Shown here piece after piece: positions 1 to 10,843 of a stretch of DNA of 64,000 nt; position 1 is the first letter of the stretch, and each line of letters opens with the position of its first letter. A program made the position numbers and the translations under genes. The stretch spans positions 1,092,207 through 1,156,206 of the forward strand of contig NW_004454166.1 of assembly GCF_000283155.1 (NCBI RefSeq), given 5' to 3'. The stretch is from Ceratotherium simum simum (Eukaryota > Chordata > Mammalia > Perissodactyla > Rhinocerotidae). Under the pieces are notes generated by a model. The model ran no database searches, had not been told where the DNA came from, and saw only the letters and a list, made by a program, of their open reading frames with translations.

Positions 1-1000
1 ATTAGATCTAGTTGGTTACTTATGTTAAGTCCTCTTCTACTTATTTATCTTCTGTCTGGTTGTTCTATCTATTACTGAGAATGGGGTATTAAAGTCTCCA
101 ACTATTAGTGTAGAACTGTCTATTTATCCCTTCAATTCTGTCAGTTTTTGCTTCAAAACCCCCAGGAAGTCACTTCAGCTGGAGAGGGAAGGGCTTGCAA
201 CAATGAGGAGCAGCAGCTACAACACTGGCTGCCTGCCTCTTCATCTGCACCTCTGTGATCAAAAGCAGCATGTCCTGCTTTGGACAGCAATCCCTGATTT
301 GGAGGACAGGGTCCTTTTTGCCTATCCTGGCTCCCATAACCTAGTGCAAGCTGCTCCCAGGAACCTGTGCACAGCTGACCGCAGGGTGGCTTAGGGGTGT
401 GGGATAGGTAGCTTTTACAGTGCTGAGAGCTGAAATTGACCAAAACTAACTGCAATTTACCATCCAAGCCTTCCCCTAGAGGTTGCAAGCTTTCAACAGA
501 CTCCAGAGTTCCAAAATAGTTAAAGCAGATTCCGAGAGTGCAATTGTTGCCCAGGTGTGGAGACAGATTCTCAGTGCTTCCTACTCTGCCGTCTTCCCAG
601 AATCCTCGCTTCCATTTTTTTTTTTTTTTAGATAATAAAGCATTATGAAATATATTTGTAATTGTTAAGGCAATGGCTGCCTTGTTAATTTTTCCCAGAA
701 TTTTCCTGGCTATTCTTGCAATATTATCCTTCCTTATGAATCTCAGAATCAGTGTGTCTGGTTTCAAAAAGTATCTCATTGGTACTTTTACTGGGAAATT
801 TATAGCTTAACTTAGGAAGAATTTTGTCAATGATTTGAAAACCCGAATATCCTAAAATTCCTGGCTTTCATAAATACTACCCAAACCAACAAAGCTTGCT
901 ATAAAAATTAAATTAATACAGAAGTATATAAAGACTGGAGGCCCTCTTAAAACATTTCCTTACCACCCCCCCCCCAACTCCCCTTCACTGAAGTAACTTT
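1..1000 (-). mobile_element. Old L1 (LINE-1) remnants, antisense, interrupted
   Basis: The stretches at about 1-150 and 640-1,000 read like the reverse strand of L1 ORF2 or 3' sequence of old mammalian L1 families. They are T-rich, with phrases about two-thirds similar to the common antisense L1 text. Between them, ~150-610 holds unrelated sequence ending in a T-run at 617-629, probably a second repeat. No intact reading frame of interest remains; the 208-codon minus-strand frame across 153-779 is made of this repeat material. Family assignment is from pattern memory only. Confidence 0.45.
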
Positions 1001-1740
1001 TGTTACCAGTTTGATAGTATCCTTTCATACTTGGCCATACATTTACAAACTTTTACCTGTACCTCTACACAGGTTTTTACCGGTTTTGTTTTGTATATAT
1101 ATGGGATCATTAGCGATGAAGGAGCCATAATATGTATATATCAATGTTTTGTAATTCTCTGTAGATGCATATCAGATTGTTTCTTTTTTGCCTTCCACTA
1201 ACAAAGCTGTGATCAACAGCCTCATATATTTTTCCACATTTGTGTATTTCAGTAGAATACATACATTTCTAGAAAGGAGTTGCCAGCTAGAAGGGACCAA
1301 TGCAATTTTGCTAGATACTACCAAGTTATCTTCCAAGACAGCGGCAATGGTACTCCCACCAACAATATAGGACGGAGCCTTTTCACACACTATTCTAAGT
1401 ACTGAACATACAAGTCTTTTTAATTTTCGCGAGTCTGTAAATTTGAGATATCTATCTCACAGTATGTTTGTAAGGGTCACATATATGAAAGGACCTCTCA
1501 CATTGCCTGGCTTACTGTCAGCATTTCATATTTTATTTATTTTGCCGGCTAATCTGGCAGTAAAATACGTGTAAGGGCTATGAAATCTCAGGGAATCTTA
1601 ATGAACATAATTTACCATCAGACTTCACTGAGGCCTTAAAGCAATAAACCCAAGGGCAACATTCCCAACCTGTAACGTCTGAAGGGCTGGACCAACTGTA
1701 CTGATATTTGGGCGTCAGGTTCTGAAGAAGAGAGATGCTC
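1000..1740. other. Intergenic DNA upstream of ZBTB5, probably old L1-derived
   Basis: AT-rich and without a gene. The part at ~1,000-1,250 resembles the antisense 3' region of old L1 elements. I see nothing else that can be supported before the base composition changes sharply at about 1,750. Confidence 0.4.
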
Positions 1741-2528
1741 CATTTTCAAAATAGTGTCCCTCTACTCCCCACCCCGCCAACCCAGCGGGTTCCCAGTTCC
1801 CCGGCCTGCCTGTCTCCGGGGCCGCGCCGAGCGCCCGGCCGCTCCCGCCAGGAAGGCCCCTTGCGGCCTGTCCTCTCTCCTCCGCACCGAAGGGGGGGCT
1901 CCTCCCCGCCTCGGGGCCGGCGCCCTCGGAGCCCCGCCGGCGGCCCCCTCAGGGCTCGTGCTCTCCCACCGAGCGTGCACCCGGGAGCCAGAGCCGCCCC
2001 GGAGCCTGCTCTTTTCGCCGGCGTCCCACCGAGGTCCGCGACCCCCCCACGTTTCCAACGTCGTCTTGGAGGCTTGGTTCTCGAGCCTGCAGGCTCGTTA
2101 GACCCGCGGCGCCGAACGCGGAGTGACGCGCCGCCTGGGAGCCGGGGCCCGCCCGTCAGACTCCTCAGGCGCCGGCGCCTCGGGACGCCGCCACCGGGAC
2201 TGGAAGCGCGGCGGAGCGGACCCAACTGCCGTCAGACGGACGGCGTTTTGGGTTCACCTTTTGTAGCCTGGATTTTGGCTTAATTCAACCCAAACAGCGT
2301 CTTGGAATTTTACTTAATTTTTTCCAAAGTCTACGAGGTCGCAACAGAACCTCTACCCGAGTGCGTGTGCCGGCTCCCCGAAGAAAGCTCGCTGGGACCG
2401 GGAGCCGGGGGTCACCGCAGGGCCGGGCGCCGACGGTGGGGAAACCCTCCAGGTGCAGCCACTGGTGGGACGCACTGCTCTGGGGCCCGCCTCCGGGCTC
2501 GCGCAGACCTCAGGCAGCCGTGATTCTG

Positions 2529-2533
2529 ATTGG
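2529..2533 (-). promoter_or_regulatory. Inverted CCAAT box 1 (NF-Y type)
   Basis: ATTGG on the plus strand in the context CTGATTGGGG. It is the most distal of four such boxes upstream of ZBTB5 exon 1 and the least perfect match to the NF-Y consensus. Confidence 0.4.
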
Positions 2534-2685
2534 GGGACTTAGGCGGAAAACCCGCTTGCCTCAGCCAGAACGGGGTTTGATCGGGGGCGGCACACAGTCG
2601 CTCGTCTATAGTCCAAACCCGGGGTGATAAATCCCGCCTTAAGAGGCGTTCGATGACAGTTTTACGTGTTGTACGGCAAACGGTG

Positions 2686-2690
2686 ATTGG
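2686..2690 (-). promoter_or_regulatory. Inverted CCAAT box 2 (NF-Y type)
   Basis: ATTGG in the context GTGATTGGTCA. The flanking bases fit the extended NF-Y consensus (RRCCAATSR in reverse) well. Confidence 0.55.
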
Positions 2691-2747
2691 TCACAGCGCT
2701 CGCGGATTCGGTCGGTAGTAAACACAGGGAGGCTCCTGGGACCGTGG

Positions 2748-2752
2748 ATTGG
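2748..2752 (-). promoter_or_regulatory. Inverted CCAAT box 3 (NF-Y type)
   Basis: ATTGG in the context GTGGATTGGTCAG, 62 bases after the previous box, again in the same orientation. Confidence 0.55.
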
Positions 2753-2840
2753 TCAGTGTTCCGGGGGCCGAGTAAATACCCCCGGATTCCGAGCGCCGGC
2801 TGGCTGCATTTCTGCCCCGGCCACGCCCCCTCCCTTGCTG

Positions 2841-2845
2841 ATTGG
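2841..2845 (-). promoter_or_regulatory. Inverted CCAAT box 4 (NF-Y type), promoter-proximal
   Basis: ATTGG in the context CTGATTGGTTG, just downstream of a CACGCCCCCTCCC GC/CACCC element at 2,822-2,834. It sits roughly 60-100 bases upstream of the likely ZBTB5 start site, the typical distance for a functional NF-Y box. Confidence 0.6.
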
Positions 2846-2919
2846 TTGCAGCTCGGCCGGAGGGGCGGAGGAATGGAGGAGCAGGCGATCTCGCGTTGCG
2901 TCACTTCCGTTTACTGTCG

Positions 2920-3139
2920 GCCGCTGCCGCGGTGTTCTCGGAGTGCGGCGGCGAGCGGGCTGAAGGAGCTGGGGGACAGAGGCGGGGTGGCCGGGGGCGG
3001 GGGGGGAGGTGGGCGGAAGGGGGAGGAAATCCCATCACGGAGACGCCAGCCTGGACGTTCCCGCCCCCGACACTGTCGGGTCGGGTCGGAGAAGGGTCAC
3101 CACCTCCTCCAGCGAGAAGGGGGGTGGAGCCCGGCTCAG
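2920..3139 (+). other. ZBTB5: ZBTB5 untranslated exon 1 (predicted)
   Basis: The 3' border is a strong splice donor, CTCAG|GTGAGG, with the exon ending at 3,139. The 5' end is not visible directly. I place the start zone at about 2,900-2,940, just after the CRE/ETS-like motif and the last CCAAT box; no TATA box is present, as usual for CpG-island promoters. The known gene has a 5' untranslated exon spliced to one coding exon, which is the model used here. The intron to 28,550 would be 25.4 kb. Other donors in the island (for example near 3,265) cannot be excluded. Confidence 0.55.
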
Positions 3140-3569
3140 GTGAGGCGAGTCTGTCAGCGCGAGCGGCGGTGGCGCGCGCGGGCGCGCTCCTGTGGAGACG
3201 GTCGAGCTCCGGGGCCTCGGGGCGGGCGGCGGGGCCAGGGTCGCGTCTCGGGTCGCGCGCGGACGCGTGCCGGTGTCCTCCCCAGCCTGCCCTGCCTGTT
3301 TTAACGAGGGGTATTGTTACCCTTCGTGGCGGAGGGGCCCGGCGGGTTCTTCTGCGCAGGCGTCCCCCGTGACCCGACGCCAGGCTGTCTGCCTGCCGGC
3401 TGGGGCGGGGGCTTCGGCCCCCTCGGGTCCGCGGGCGGGCGATGTTGGTTCCTGGGATGGGGTGGAAAGGCCTGCGGACCAACAGCCTGTCGCGGTGAAG
3501 AGAGGCTCTGTCCCGCTGCGGGATGGGGGCGGGTGGCTCCCATGCCCCCAGCCTGGGTCTCCTTGAGCG

Positions 3570-4904
3570 ACGAGGTTTCATCACCAGAGTGAGGCCGAGG
3601 CAGCCAGGCATCGGGAACCGGTGGCCGCCGCGGAGGGGTGGCGCCAGGCTTTTGGAATGCCCGGACTTGTCCGAGGACTGAAGTGTTGATGGGCGTTTAT
3701 TGACTGCCCGCTACCGACGGGCCTCGGGCGGGGAGCCGCGGGGGTGCAGGGGTGAGGCGCAGCCATTCCCGCCCGTCCCTTGTGTGGAGGCCGGGCAGGG
3801 TTGTGCATCGGTACATAAGGCAGTGGAGTACCGGGGGTTGAAGGTTAGTTCCTTCCTTCCCAAAGAGGTTATTGGTAATTCTGGCGTAGTGGAGGGCACT
3901 GTAGAAGCTGGTTTCTGAATAGGAGACACACCTAAATATTTCATTGGGAGAAAAATTTTGAGGTAAAGTCTTGATGACCAAGTGGTATGCTCGGGTTCTG
4001 GGTAATTTGAATGAATAGAAGAAACCCTTCACCTTCAAGAACTGAAACAAAAATTTTTCAAAATATGTTAATATACTTTTCAATTGTAGTAAGTAGAAGA
4101 TATTACATACATTGGGATCTTTCTTTGGAGGTTGAAGAGAGTGCTGTGCCTTAGTCGTCTTTGATGGTTTGTCATCCTTGTATGGGCCTTTGTGTCTTAG
4201 ATCTTTAAAAAAGGTGGGCTGGGTTCCTCTTCGTTTCCTTTTCATTTGCTGAAGTATTGCGATTTCCGTGGTGAGGGTGGTTGGCAATAAGCTACAAGAG
4301 CCGAGGCGGAGGGGAGAGACCAGGTCGGGGGAGGAGAAAGAGAATTTTAGAGAAACGCCCCTAAACCAAGGGCAGGCCTGCCACGATTGCTTTAACCCGC
4401 TCTGGAAATCCCAGCAAACTTGGGAAGACTGGCCTGGCCACCGCAGCTAGCTTGGTGACCTGCCAGGTAAGACTCACTGGTTGGGGACCTGTTCTGGGCC
4501 CTTGGGTTTTGCTGAATGAATGAGCCAGGACTTTTTTTTAAAGAGTCCTGAAGTCGACTTATTTTTTGATTTGCTTTTTTTTTCTCCTAAAAATTGTATC
4601 AAAACATAGTATAGTTAGTTGGGGATACTGGCAAGCTGTATTCTGGATAATTGAGATGTCTCTAGGAAAATTCTGAAAGTGATGAGATTTGGAAGAAGAG
4701 CATCTTATAGTGGGGTATTTTCCTAAATTTAGGGATCAGTGCTGTCAAAAGAGACTTTGGCACAAGATCATCACTAGTTGAAGTATTTAAGAAGATCACT
4801 TGGCTACAAAATGCATGTAGTGTTTTAGTATTTAAAGTACTTAGCATGAATTATATTGAACTGGAGTTCTTGATTGTGGGTAAGACTTTAAAATATCTTG
4901 TGTA
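3570..4904. other. ZBTB5 intron 1, proximal unique sequence
   Basis: Sequence falling from GC-rich to average composition, with no repeat that I recognise. It contains a 196-codon minus-strand open frame at 3,697-4,287 (discussed in the findings) which resembles no protein I know. Confidence 0.5.
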
Positions 4905-5100
4905 GGGCCGGCCCCGTGGCTTGGTGGTTAAGTGAGCGCGCTCCACTGCTGGCGACCCGGGTTCGGATCCCGGGCGCGCACCGACGCGCTGCTTGTCCGG
5001 CCATGCTGAGGCCGCGTCCCACATACAGCAACTAGAAGGATGTGCAGCTATGACACACAGCTATCTACTGGGGCTTTGGGGGGAAAAAAAAAAAAAAAAA
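4905..5100 (+). mobile_element. ERE SINE (short form)
   Basis: Begins GGGCCGGCCCCGTGGCTTGG, has the tRNA-like A box (TGGTTAAGTG) and B box (GGGTTCGGATCC), and ends in the short-form tail TCTACTGGGGCTTTGG plus an A-run. Flanking target-site duplications are atatcttgtgta (4,893-4,904) and aaatcttgtgta (5,101-5,112), 11 of 12 matching, so the insertion is fairly young. Confidence 0.9.
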
Positions 5101-5112
5101 AAATCTTGTGTA

Positions 5113-6170
5113 CAGTGAGATATGACAGAGCATGCTGTAGTGCTGGCACAGAATCTTGAATCTGCCTCAATTTCTCCTTGGAAAGGGAAAAGAAAAACCC
5201 AAGGTATTGATTCCATGTTAACTTTCAATTTTTTTTTAAATGTAAATTTGTTGTAAACAAATACTTTTCCCCTCTGTCAGTTTTAAGTGTATGATTTCTC
5301 TTTTACTGTACTTAACACTTCTCAAATATAGATGTTGTCTAGTAAAGCCAGTTTGTGTTAGTGTAGCAGGTGGAGTGGAATGTAACACTACACTGCAGGT
5401 TTTGTCTAAGTATGAACTTCTCATATCTGAAAGACCAGCTGTTTCTGAGTGAACTATGGCTCTTTACAGTTGTTTTCATCACTGAGTAGTGGCTTTACTC
5501 TGAACATTCAATTTTGGGGGGTGACTTTCATTTGATTAATTCTACGTATATTTGCTGAAAGCTTTGATTTATATTTCTGACAGCTCAAACAGATTAGGAA
5601 TTGTGTTGGAGTATGACTTTATTGTAGTATAGTAGGCATAAACAGATTACTGTCTTAGTATCCAAGATTATTTTATCTGTAGGTAATTTTCCTTCTGATC
5701 TTCTAACATATTTGAAAGTGTTTAAGGCTCCAGTATTTCCTGGATTCTAAACCACATTTTGTTCACATTTTAATCTTGAAGACAGGATGCCATAAATTAG
5801 CATTATGCCCTAGCTTAATTAGCAACTTTTTTTTTCTTTCCTAATGTTACGTGAAATAATATTGCATTTTATAATCATTGGCATCTTAGATTTAATGAAA
5901 CTTGATACAATTGAGAGACTTTTTTACCCAATTAATTCATTGTAATTTTAACTAATTAATTTTCCAAATTTGCCTTTGTACTCGGAAGAAAGTTTGTTAT
6001 AGAAAGGAATTCTATCAGAAGTGAAATTTTTTCCTTATATAAATGGAAATTAACAAATATAATGTTTTGTTTCCTTAAACTTTAAAGGATGATTGGGTGG
6101 TGAGTCTGCTCTTTGGAAATTTTACTTGGTAGTCTGTTACTTTGTGTACTTGATAACAAGTTTACAAATG
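5113..6170. other. ZBTB5 intron, unique AT-rich sequence
   Basis: No gene, RNA or recognisable repeat. AT-rich intronic DNA with short homopolymer runs. Confidence 0.5.
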
Positions 6171-6187
6171 CTTTATTTCCCCCTTCT

Positions 6188-6416
6188 AAATACTTTTTTT
6201 TTTTTTTAAGTTTTTTTAATTTATTTTTTTATTTTTTTTCCCCCAAAGCCCCAGTAGATAGTTGTATGTCATAGTTGCACAGCCTTCTAGTTGCTGTATG
6301 TGGGACGAGGCCTCATTGTGGCCGGAGAAGCGGTGCTTCGGTGCGTGCCCGGGATCCGAACCTGGGCCGCCAGCAGCGGAGCGCACGCACTTAACCACTA
6401 AGCCACGGGGCCGGCC
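6188..6416 (-). mobile_element. ERE SINE (short form), reverse orientation
   Basis: Starts with a T-rich run (reverse of the A tail), continues CCCCCAAAGCCCCAGTAGAT and ends with GGGGCCGGCC, the reversed head. Flanks tatttcccccttct (6,174-6,187) and tatttcccctttct (6,417-6,430) are a 13/14 target-site duplication. Confidence 0.88.
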
Positions 6417-6430
6417 TATTTCCCCTTTCT

Positions 6431-7446
6431 TAAGTTTAAAATGATTAGGGTGGATTGCTCCCCCTTTTCTTTTGTATGTGATATTGTTAACTTGGTGTAA
6501 TTGATTTTTCAGTACATCTTAATTAGTCAATTATAATTTAAAATCCACTCAGGCATCTTTCTCTAAAAATGCAAGACCTTCAATTTTTTAGGCTATTTTA
6601 GTCTCTACTGCAGAGAAGATTTGAGGAAGGAGGACAGGGAGAAGAAAACCTATTATTTTGAGGTTCAGTTGTGAGAGGAACCCACAGGTGGTACAAAAAT
6701 TTAAACACATTTAGTAACATACATTATGTTCTTTATTTTGAGTAGAACCTCAAAAGCAACTCAACAGGTAAACTATTAGTCGCTTGCTGAACACTTGATT
6801 TGATGAATGATTCAGAAGTGAAGGAATACACTGCTTTGAAAATAAACTAGGTATAAGAAATGAATTAAATCCATTTTTCGTCTTCTCTGCTGGAAAGACA
6901 CCATCAATAATAGCGTCTCCAATGCTTTGGCATGGCTTTCTTCTTATAAAAGCTTAGTTTTTTTAATTAAGAAATATGTTTCTTGATCTGTCAGGGATAA
7001 AAGGCAATGAAAGCTATTTTTAAAAATTGCTGAAAAGGTTGTATGTGGGGGGCAACTGAGATGGGTGGCAGGCAATGTTTTCTAAATAATAGAGGGAAAA
7101 TATATTTAGACTTCTTAAACAGATGTTAAAATAGATGTAGTCTCAGATTTATAAGGAGCTAAAAGAAGCCGTTGATGGATGGTTTCTATAGATTTTTGTA
7201 TGTCTTTATGAAGTTTGTGCGATCTTTAGAGTGTTAACTGGCTGCAGATGTTCTTTTATCAGATAATCAACTAGCTGACTCTTCATTTTATTCTTTTTTA
7301 ATGTTTTTTAAATTTTTAATTTAATTTTTAAAATTCATTTTAAGTTTCAGAAAATGTAGTACCCCAGAAAGGGAAATTTCTAGGCCAGTTACAGTGCAAG
7401 TGTAAAATTCTAAACAGGATAAAGCAGTGAAATTTGTCGTAAATTA
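6431..7446. other. ZBTB5 intron, unique AT-rich sequence
   Basis: No gene and no repeat I can name. An imperfect 53-base direct repeat begins just after this stretch at 7,447. Confidence 0.45.
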
Positions 7447-8670
7447 TTTTGAAGTTTAAATGTTTTCAGACTCTGTCATATAAGTGGCTGTCTTGGGCAT
7501 GCCCATCTTTCAGACAGCACTCTGCTGGTGGGCCACCACCCTGACAGACCACCTCCCTAACAGGGTTGGGTGGACCGAGATTTTCTCTGTTTAACAGGTG
7601 ACCCTGCTGCCAGGAATGTATTCTGTCGCCCTCCCCTCCTCCCCAAATTTCTGATCCCTGATTCTTGTTAGGCACCAGCCTCATGGAAGGTGGGGTTGGG
7701 GAGGCGCCAATGGCAGGGGCCAGTGGGAGGAGAGGCATCTCCTGACCTTCCAAACCAGGCTCTGTTGGCAGTGGTGAAGGCTTGGCAGTGTGGTCTGTGG
7801 TGGTGGCATGTGGCATTGGCAGCAAGGGAGGATTTAACGTAAGAGAAGAGGAGAAGAAAAGCCCTCCCTGCCACCTCTTCTGGAACCTTTGCTTCAATTT
7901 TCACTCCCTTAGCTGTTATTTTACACACCTGTCTTTTCCCTCTCACCTCCAGTCCTTGACCCTGACCCTGCTGTTCCGCTTCATGCCCTTAAACTCCCCC
8001 CAGTCACGTAATCCTTATTCCTAATCTTTGCTAACCCTCTTAACTACATACTGTCTCTCGGCTGAGTATCCTGTCGTTAGCCACCTGGCTCATGACTTAC
8101 TGGTGGCTGCTCCCATTACTGCAAAGTGAGGTTTCGTAGTTGTACCTAGGTTCATATCTCCTCACCTTCGCTTACTGTACTAGTTGGGTGGTGTTGGTCC
8201 TAGACATGGGGTGACAGTCACTGCTTGACAGTCATCCATAGGAGATAATGCATGGAAGGTAGCTACAGAACCTGGCTCTTAGTAGGCATCCAACCCTTTC
8301 ATGCCACTCAACTAGCTCTTCCCCACCCAACTATAGTGCTAAGTGTGGTACAGTGTTACTTACATTGCACAGGTGCTTTGACCATTTGCTACCATAGTAA
8401 CAGGTTAAAGGCATACTTTGTAAGTGATCCTGGAAGATCACTTTTTTTGCTGAGAAAATGCTAGGCAATTTGTTTTACTAACTTGAATAGCACAATATAT
8501 GTATAAATTGAAGACTGCCTTTACACTAAAGTCTCATTTATTCTATGTTTTTGAAGACTGAGATTCCACATGCATGCATTTTCCATATATGTGAAACTTA
8601 TCTACTTCAGTTTGAAGTTTTGAAGTTTAAATGTTTTCAGACTTTGTCATGTAACTGACTGTCTTGGGCA
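7447..8670 (+). repeat. Segment bounded by a 53-bp imperfect direct repeat
   Basis: The 53 bases at 7,447-7,499 recur at 8,618-8,670 with four substitutions and no gap (about 92% identity by my alignment). Both begin TTTTGAAGTTTAAATGTTTT and end GTCTTGGGCA. The 1.1 kb between them is of higher GC than the intron around it (notably 7,500-8,000) and holds two overlapping minus-strand open frames (143 and 92 codons) with no recognisable product. The structure could come from a local duplication or an old insertion; see findings. Confidence 0.6.
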
Positions 8671-8899
8671 GGATTTTTTTTTTTCACTTCAGGATTCCTT
8701 TACACATTTAAAAATTATTGATGACTCCAAAGAGCTTTTTTGTGAGTTATAGCTATCAGTATTTAACATGTTAGAAATTAAAATTGAGAAAAAAATTTAA
8801 ATATTCATCAGAAATAATAAACCCATTGTGTTAACATAAATAACATTTTTATGAAAAATAACTATTTTCCAAAACAAATATTTAGTGAAAAGAGTAGCA

Positions 8900-10258
8900 T
8901 TTAAAAAAAACATATTTTTTAGAACAGTTTTTGATTTATAGAATGTGAAGATAGTACAGAGAGTTTCTGTATACCCACACCCAGTTTCCCCATTATTAAC
9001 AGCTTACATTAGTTTGGTACATTAGTTATAACTAATGAACCATTATTGACACATTTTTGTTGTTGTTGTTGAGGAAGATTGGCCCTGAGCTAACATCTGT
9101 TGCCAATCCTCTGCTTTTTGCTTGAAGAAGACTGGCCCTGAGCTAACATCTATGGCAGTCTTCCTCTATTTTTTGTATGTGGGTCGCCACCACAGCGTGG
9201 TTTGATGAGTGGTGTAGGTCCGCGCCCAGGAGCTGAACCTGTGAACCCCAGGCCGCCAAAGTGGAGTGCGCTGAACTTAACTACTACGCCACCGGGCCAG
9301 CCCCTGTTGATACATTTTTATTAACGGAAGTCCATTCTTTATTCAGGTTTCTGTAGTTTTTACGTCTGGTTCTTTTTCTGTTCCAAGACCTGATTGAGGA
9401 TAGCACATTACATTTGGTCATCTTGTCTCCTTAGGCTCCTCTTGGCTGTGACTGTTTCTCCTATTTTCCTTGTTTGTGGTGACTTTGATAGTTTTGAGGA
9501 GTACTGGTCAGGTATTTTGTAGAAGGTCCCTCCATTGGGATTTGTCTGATATTTTTCTCAGGGTTGGACTGGGTTATGGATTTTTTGGGGGGAGGACCAC
9601 AGAGGTAAAGTGCCATTCTCATCACATCAAAATGAGATGTATACTGTCAACATGACTCATCACTGTTGATGTTGCCCTTGGTCACCTGGCTGAGATAGAG
9701 TTTGTCAGATTTCTCCAGTGTAAAGTTACTCTTTTCCCCTCTGTTTTCTATACTGTACTCTGGAAGAAAGTCACTCTTCACAGCCCACACTTAAGGAGTG
9801 GGGAGTTATGCTCCATCTCCTTGAGGGCAGAGTGTCTACATAAATTTTTTGGAATTCTTGTGCACAGGAGATTTATCTCTTCTCTCCCATTTATTCAATC
9901 AATCATTTATATATCAATCATTATATATATGTATGGACCTATGGATATGTAGCTTATGCTTTGGGTTATAATCTAATACTATTTTAGTTATCTTATTGCT
10001 GAAATTCTTCTAGCTTTGGCTTTTGGGAGCACTTTCTCCTGTTGGGTCTTATATCCCATGCACATACTCCCATTGTCACGTTTGTTTGTTTGTTTTAAGC
10101 ACTTTCTTACTTTCTGGCGCTGCAAGATGCTGCAGGCTTATCTTGTATATTTCCTGCCCGAGTCCTAGAATCAGCCATTTCTCCAAGGAGCGCTGGTTCC
10201 TTTTATCAGAGAATGGTATTTTAAACCAAGATCTGGACACCAGGAATGCTCAGAGTGA
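8900..10258 (-). mobile_element. Old L1 3'-region fragment, antisense
   Basis: The text 'cagtttccccattattaaca...' through 'accaagatctggacaccagg' is typical of the reverse strand of old (L1M-type) 3' sequence. It is itself interrupted by an ERE at 9,059-9,306. No coding potential remains. Confidence 0.55.
9059..9306 (-). mobile_element. ERE SINE (long form), reverse orientation
   Basis: Contains the long-form double module GAGGAAGATTGGCCCTGAGC (twice, the second diverged), 'tattttttgtatgtgggtcgcc', and ends with the reversed head CACCGGGCCAGCCCC. Target-site duplications ttgacacattttt (9,046-9,058) and ttgatacattttt (9,307-9,319) match at 12 of 13 bases. Confidence 0.88.
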
Positions 10259-10588
10259 CCTTGTTTTACATTTTTTGCAAATCTCTTTAATGTCTAGTTT
10301 AATAGAAGGCAGGCGAATTCTCATACCTGCTTCTGTATTCAATTTATTGTGATGTACTCTTGGTTAAAGTATATCAAGAAAAGTCCAGCATCATGCAAAT
10401 ATGTAGTTGGAAAAGAGAGGAGTATTTTAGTAGCTTTTTCAGATAATTTTGGATATGCTTTTCTGATACTATAACAAGACTTGGCAAATGGTGTTTTCTT
10501 AAGTTTATTGCTTTTTAGTTGCAGTGTGGAATCTGAAACCATATCAATGAACTTTTCATATTCAGTTATATTAAAATATATTAGTGTA

Positions 10589-10816
10589 GGGGCTGGCCCG
10601 GTGACATAGTGGTTAAGTTCACACTCTCCGCTCTGGTTCGGATCCCTGGCGTGGACCTACGCACCGCTTGTCAAGCTGTGCTGTGGCACGTGTCCCACAT
10701 ATAAAGTAGAGGAAGATGGCCGTGGATGTTGGCCCAGGGCCAATCTTCCTCAGCAAAAAGAGGACGATTGGCAACTGATGTTCGCTCAGGGCTAATCTTC
10801 CTCACCAAAAAAAAAA
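10589..10816 (+). mobile_element. ERE SINE (long form)
   Basis: Head GGGGCTGGCCCGGTGACATA, B box GGTTCGGATCCC, then the long-form 3' body (CCAGGGCCAATCTTCCTCAG, GCTAATCTTCCTCACC) and an A-run. Flanks aaaatatattagtgta and aaaatacattagttta are a slightly diverged duplication. Confidence 0.88.
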
Positions 10817-10843
10817 ATACATTAGTTTATATCTTGCACTTTA

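Larger units (their letters stand above)
1750..3570. promoter_or_regulatory. CpG island covering the ZBTB5 promoter and first exon
   Basis: Composition changes abruptly to very GC-rich DNA with frequent CpG, in contrast to the AT-rich flanks. The island contains GC-rich blocks at 1,780-2,250, an interval with four inverted CCAAT boxes (2,529-2,845), a CACCC/GC box near 2,821-2,834, and a CRE-like TGCGTCAC joined to an ETS core CACTTCCG near 2,896-2,908. The predicted untranslated exon 1 lies downstream of these. The long open frames in both strands (182 and 159 codons at 1,735-2,283) are a by-product of high GC and show no recognisable protein. Islands of this kind mark broadly expressed promoters. 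Confidence 0.85.

Noticed and set aside
1735..2283. Overlapping open frames of 182 (+), 159 (-), 115 (+) and 98 (-) codons
   Set aside because: All lie in the CpG island, overlap on both strands, and are rich in P, R, G and A as expected from composition. No domain is recognisable.
2901..3611. 236-codon minus-strand frame over ZBTB5 exon 1
   Set aside because: GC-driven open frame antisense to the promoter, with low-complexity arginine/proline content and no family resemblance.
7466..7946. 143- and 92-codon minus-strand frames
   Set aside because: No recognisable domain. They fall in the region between the 53-bp repeats and lack splice or start evidence.
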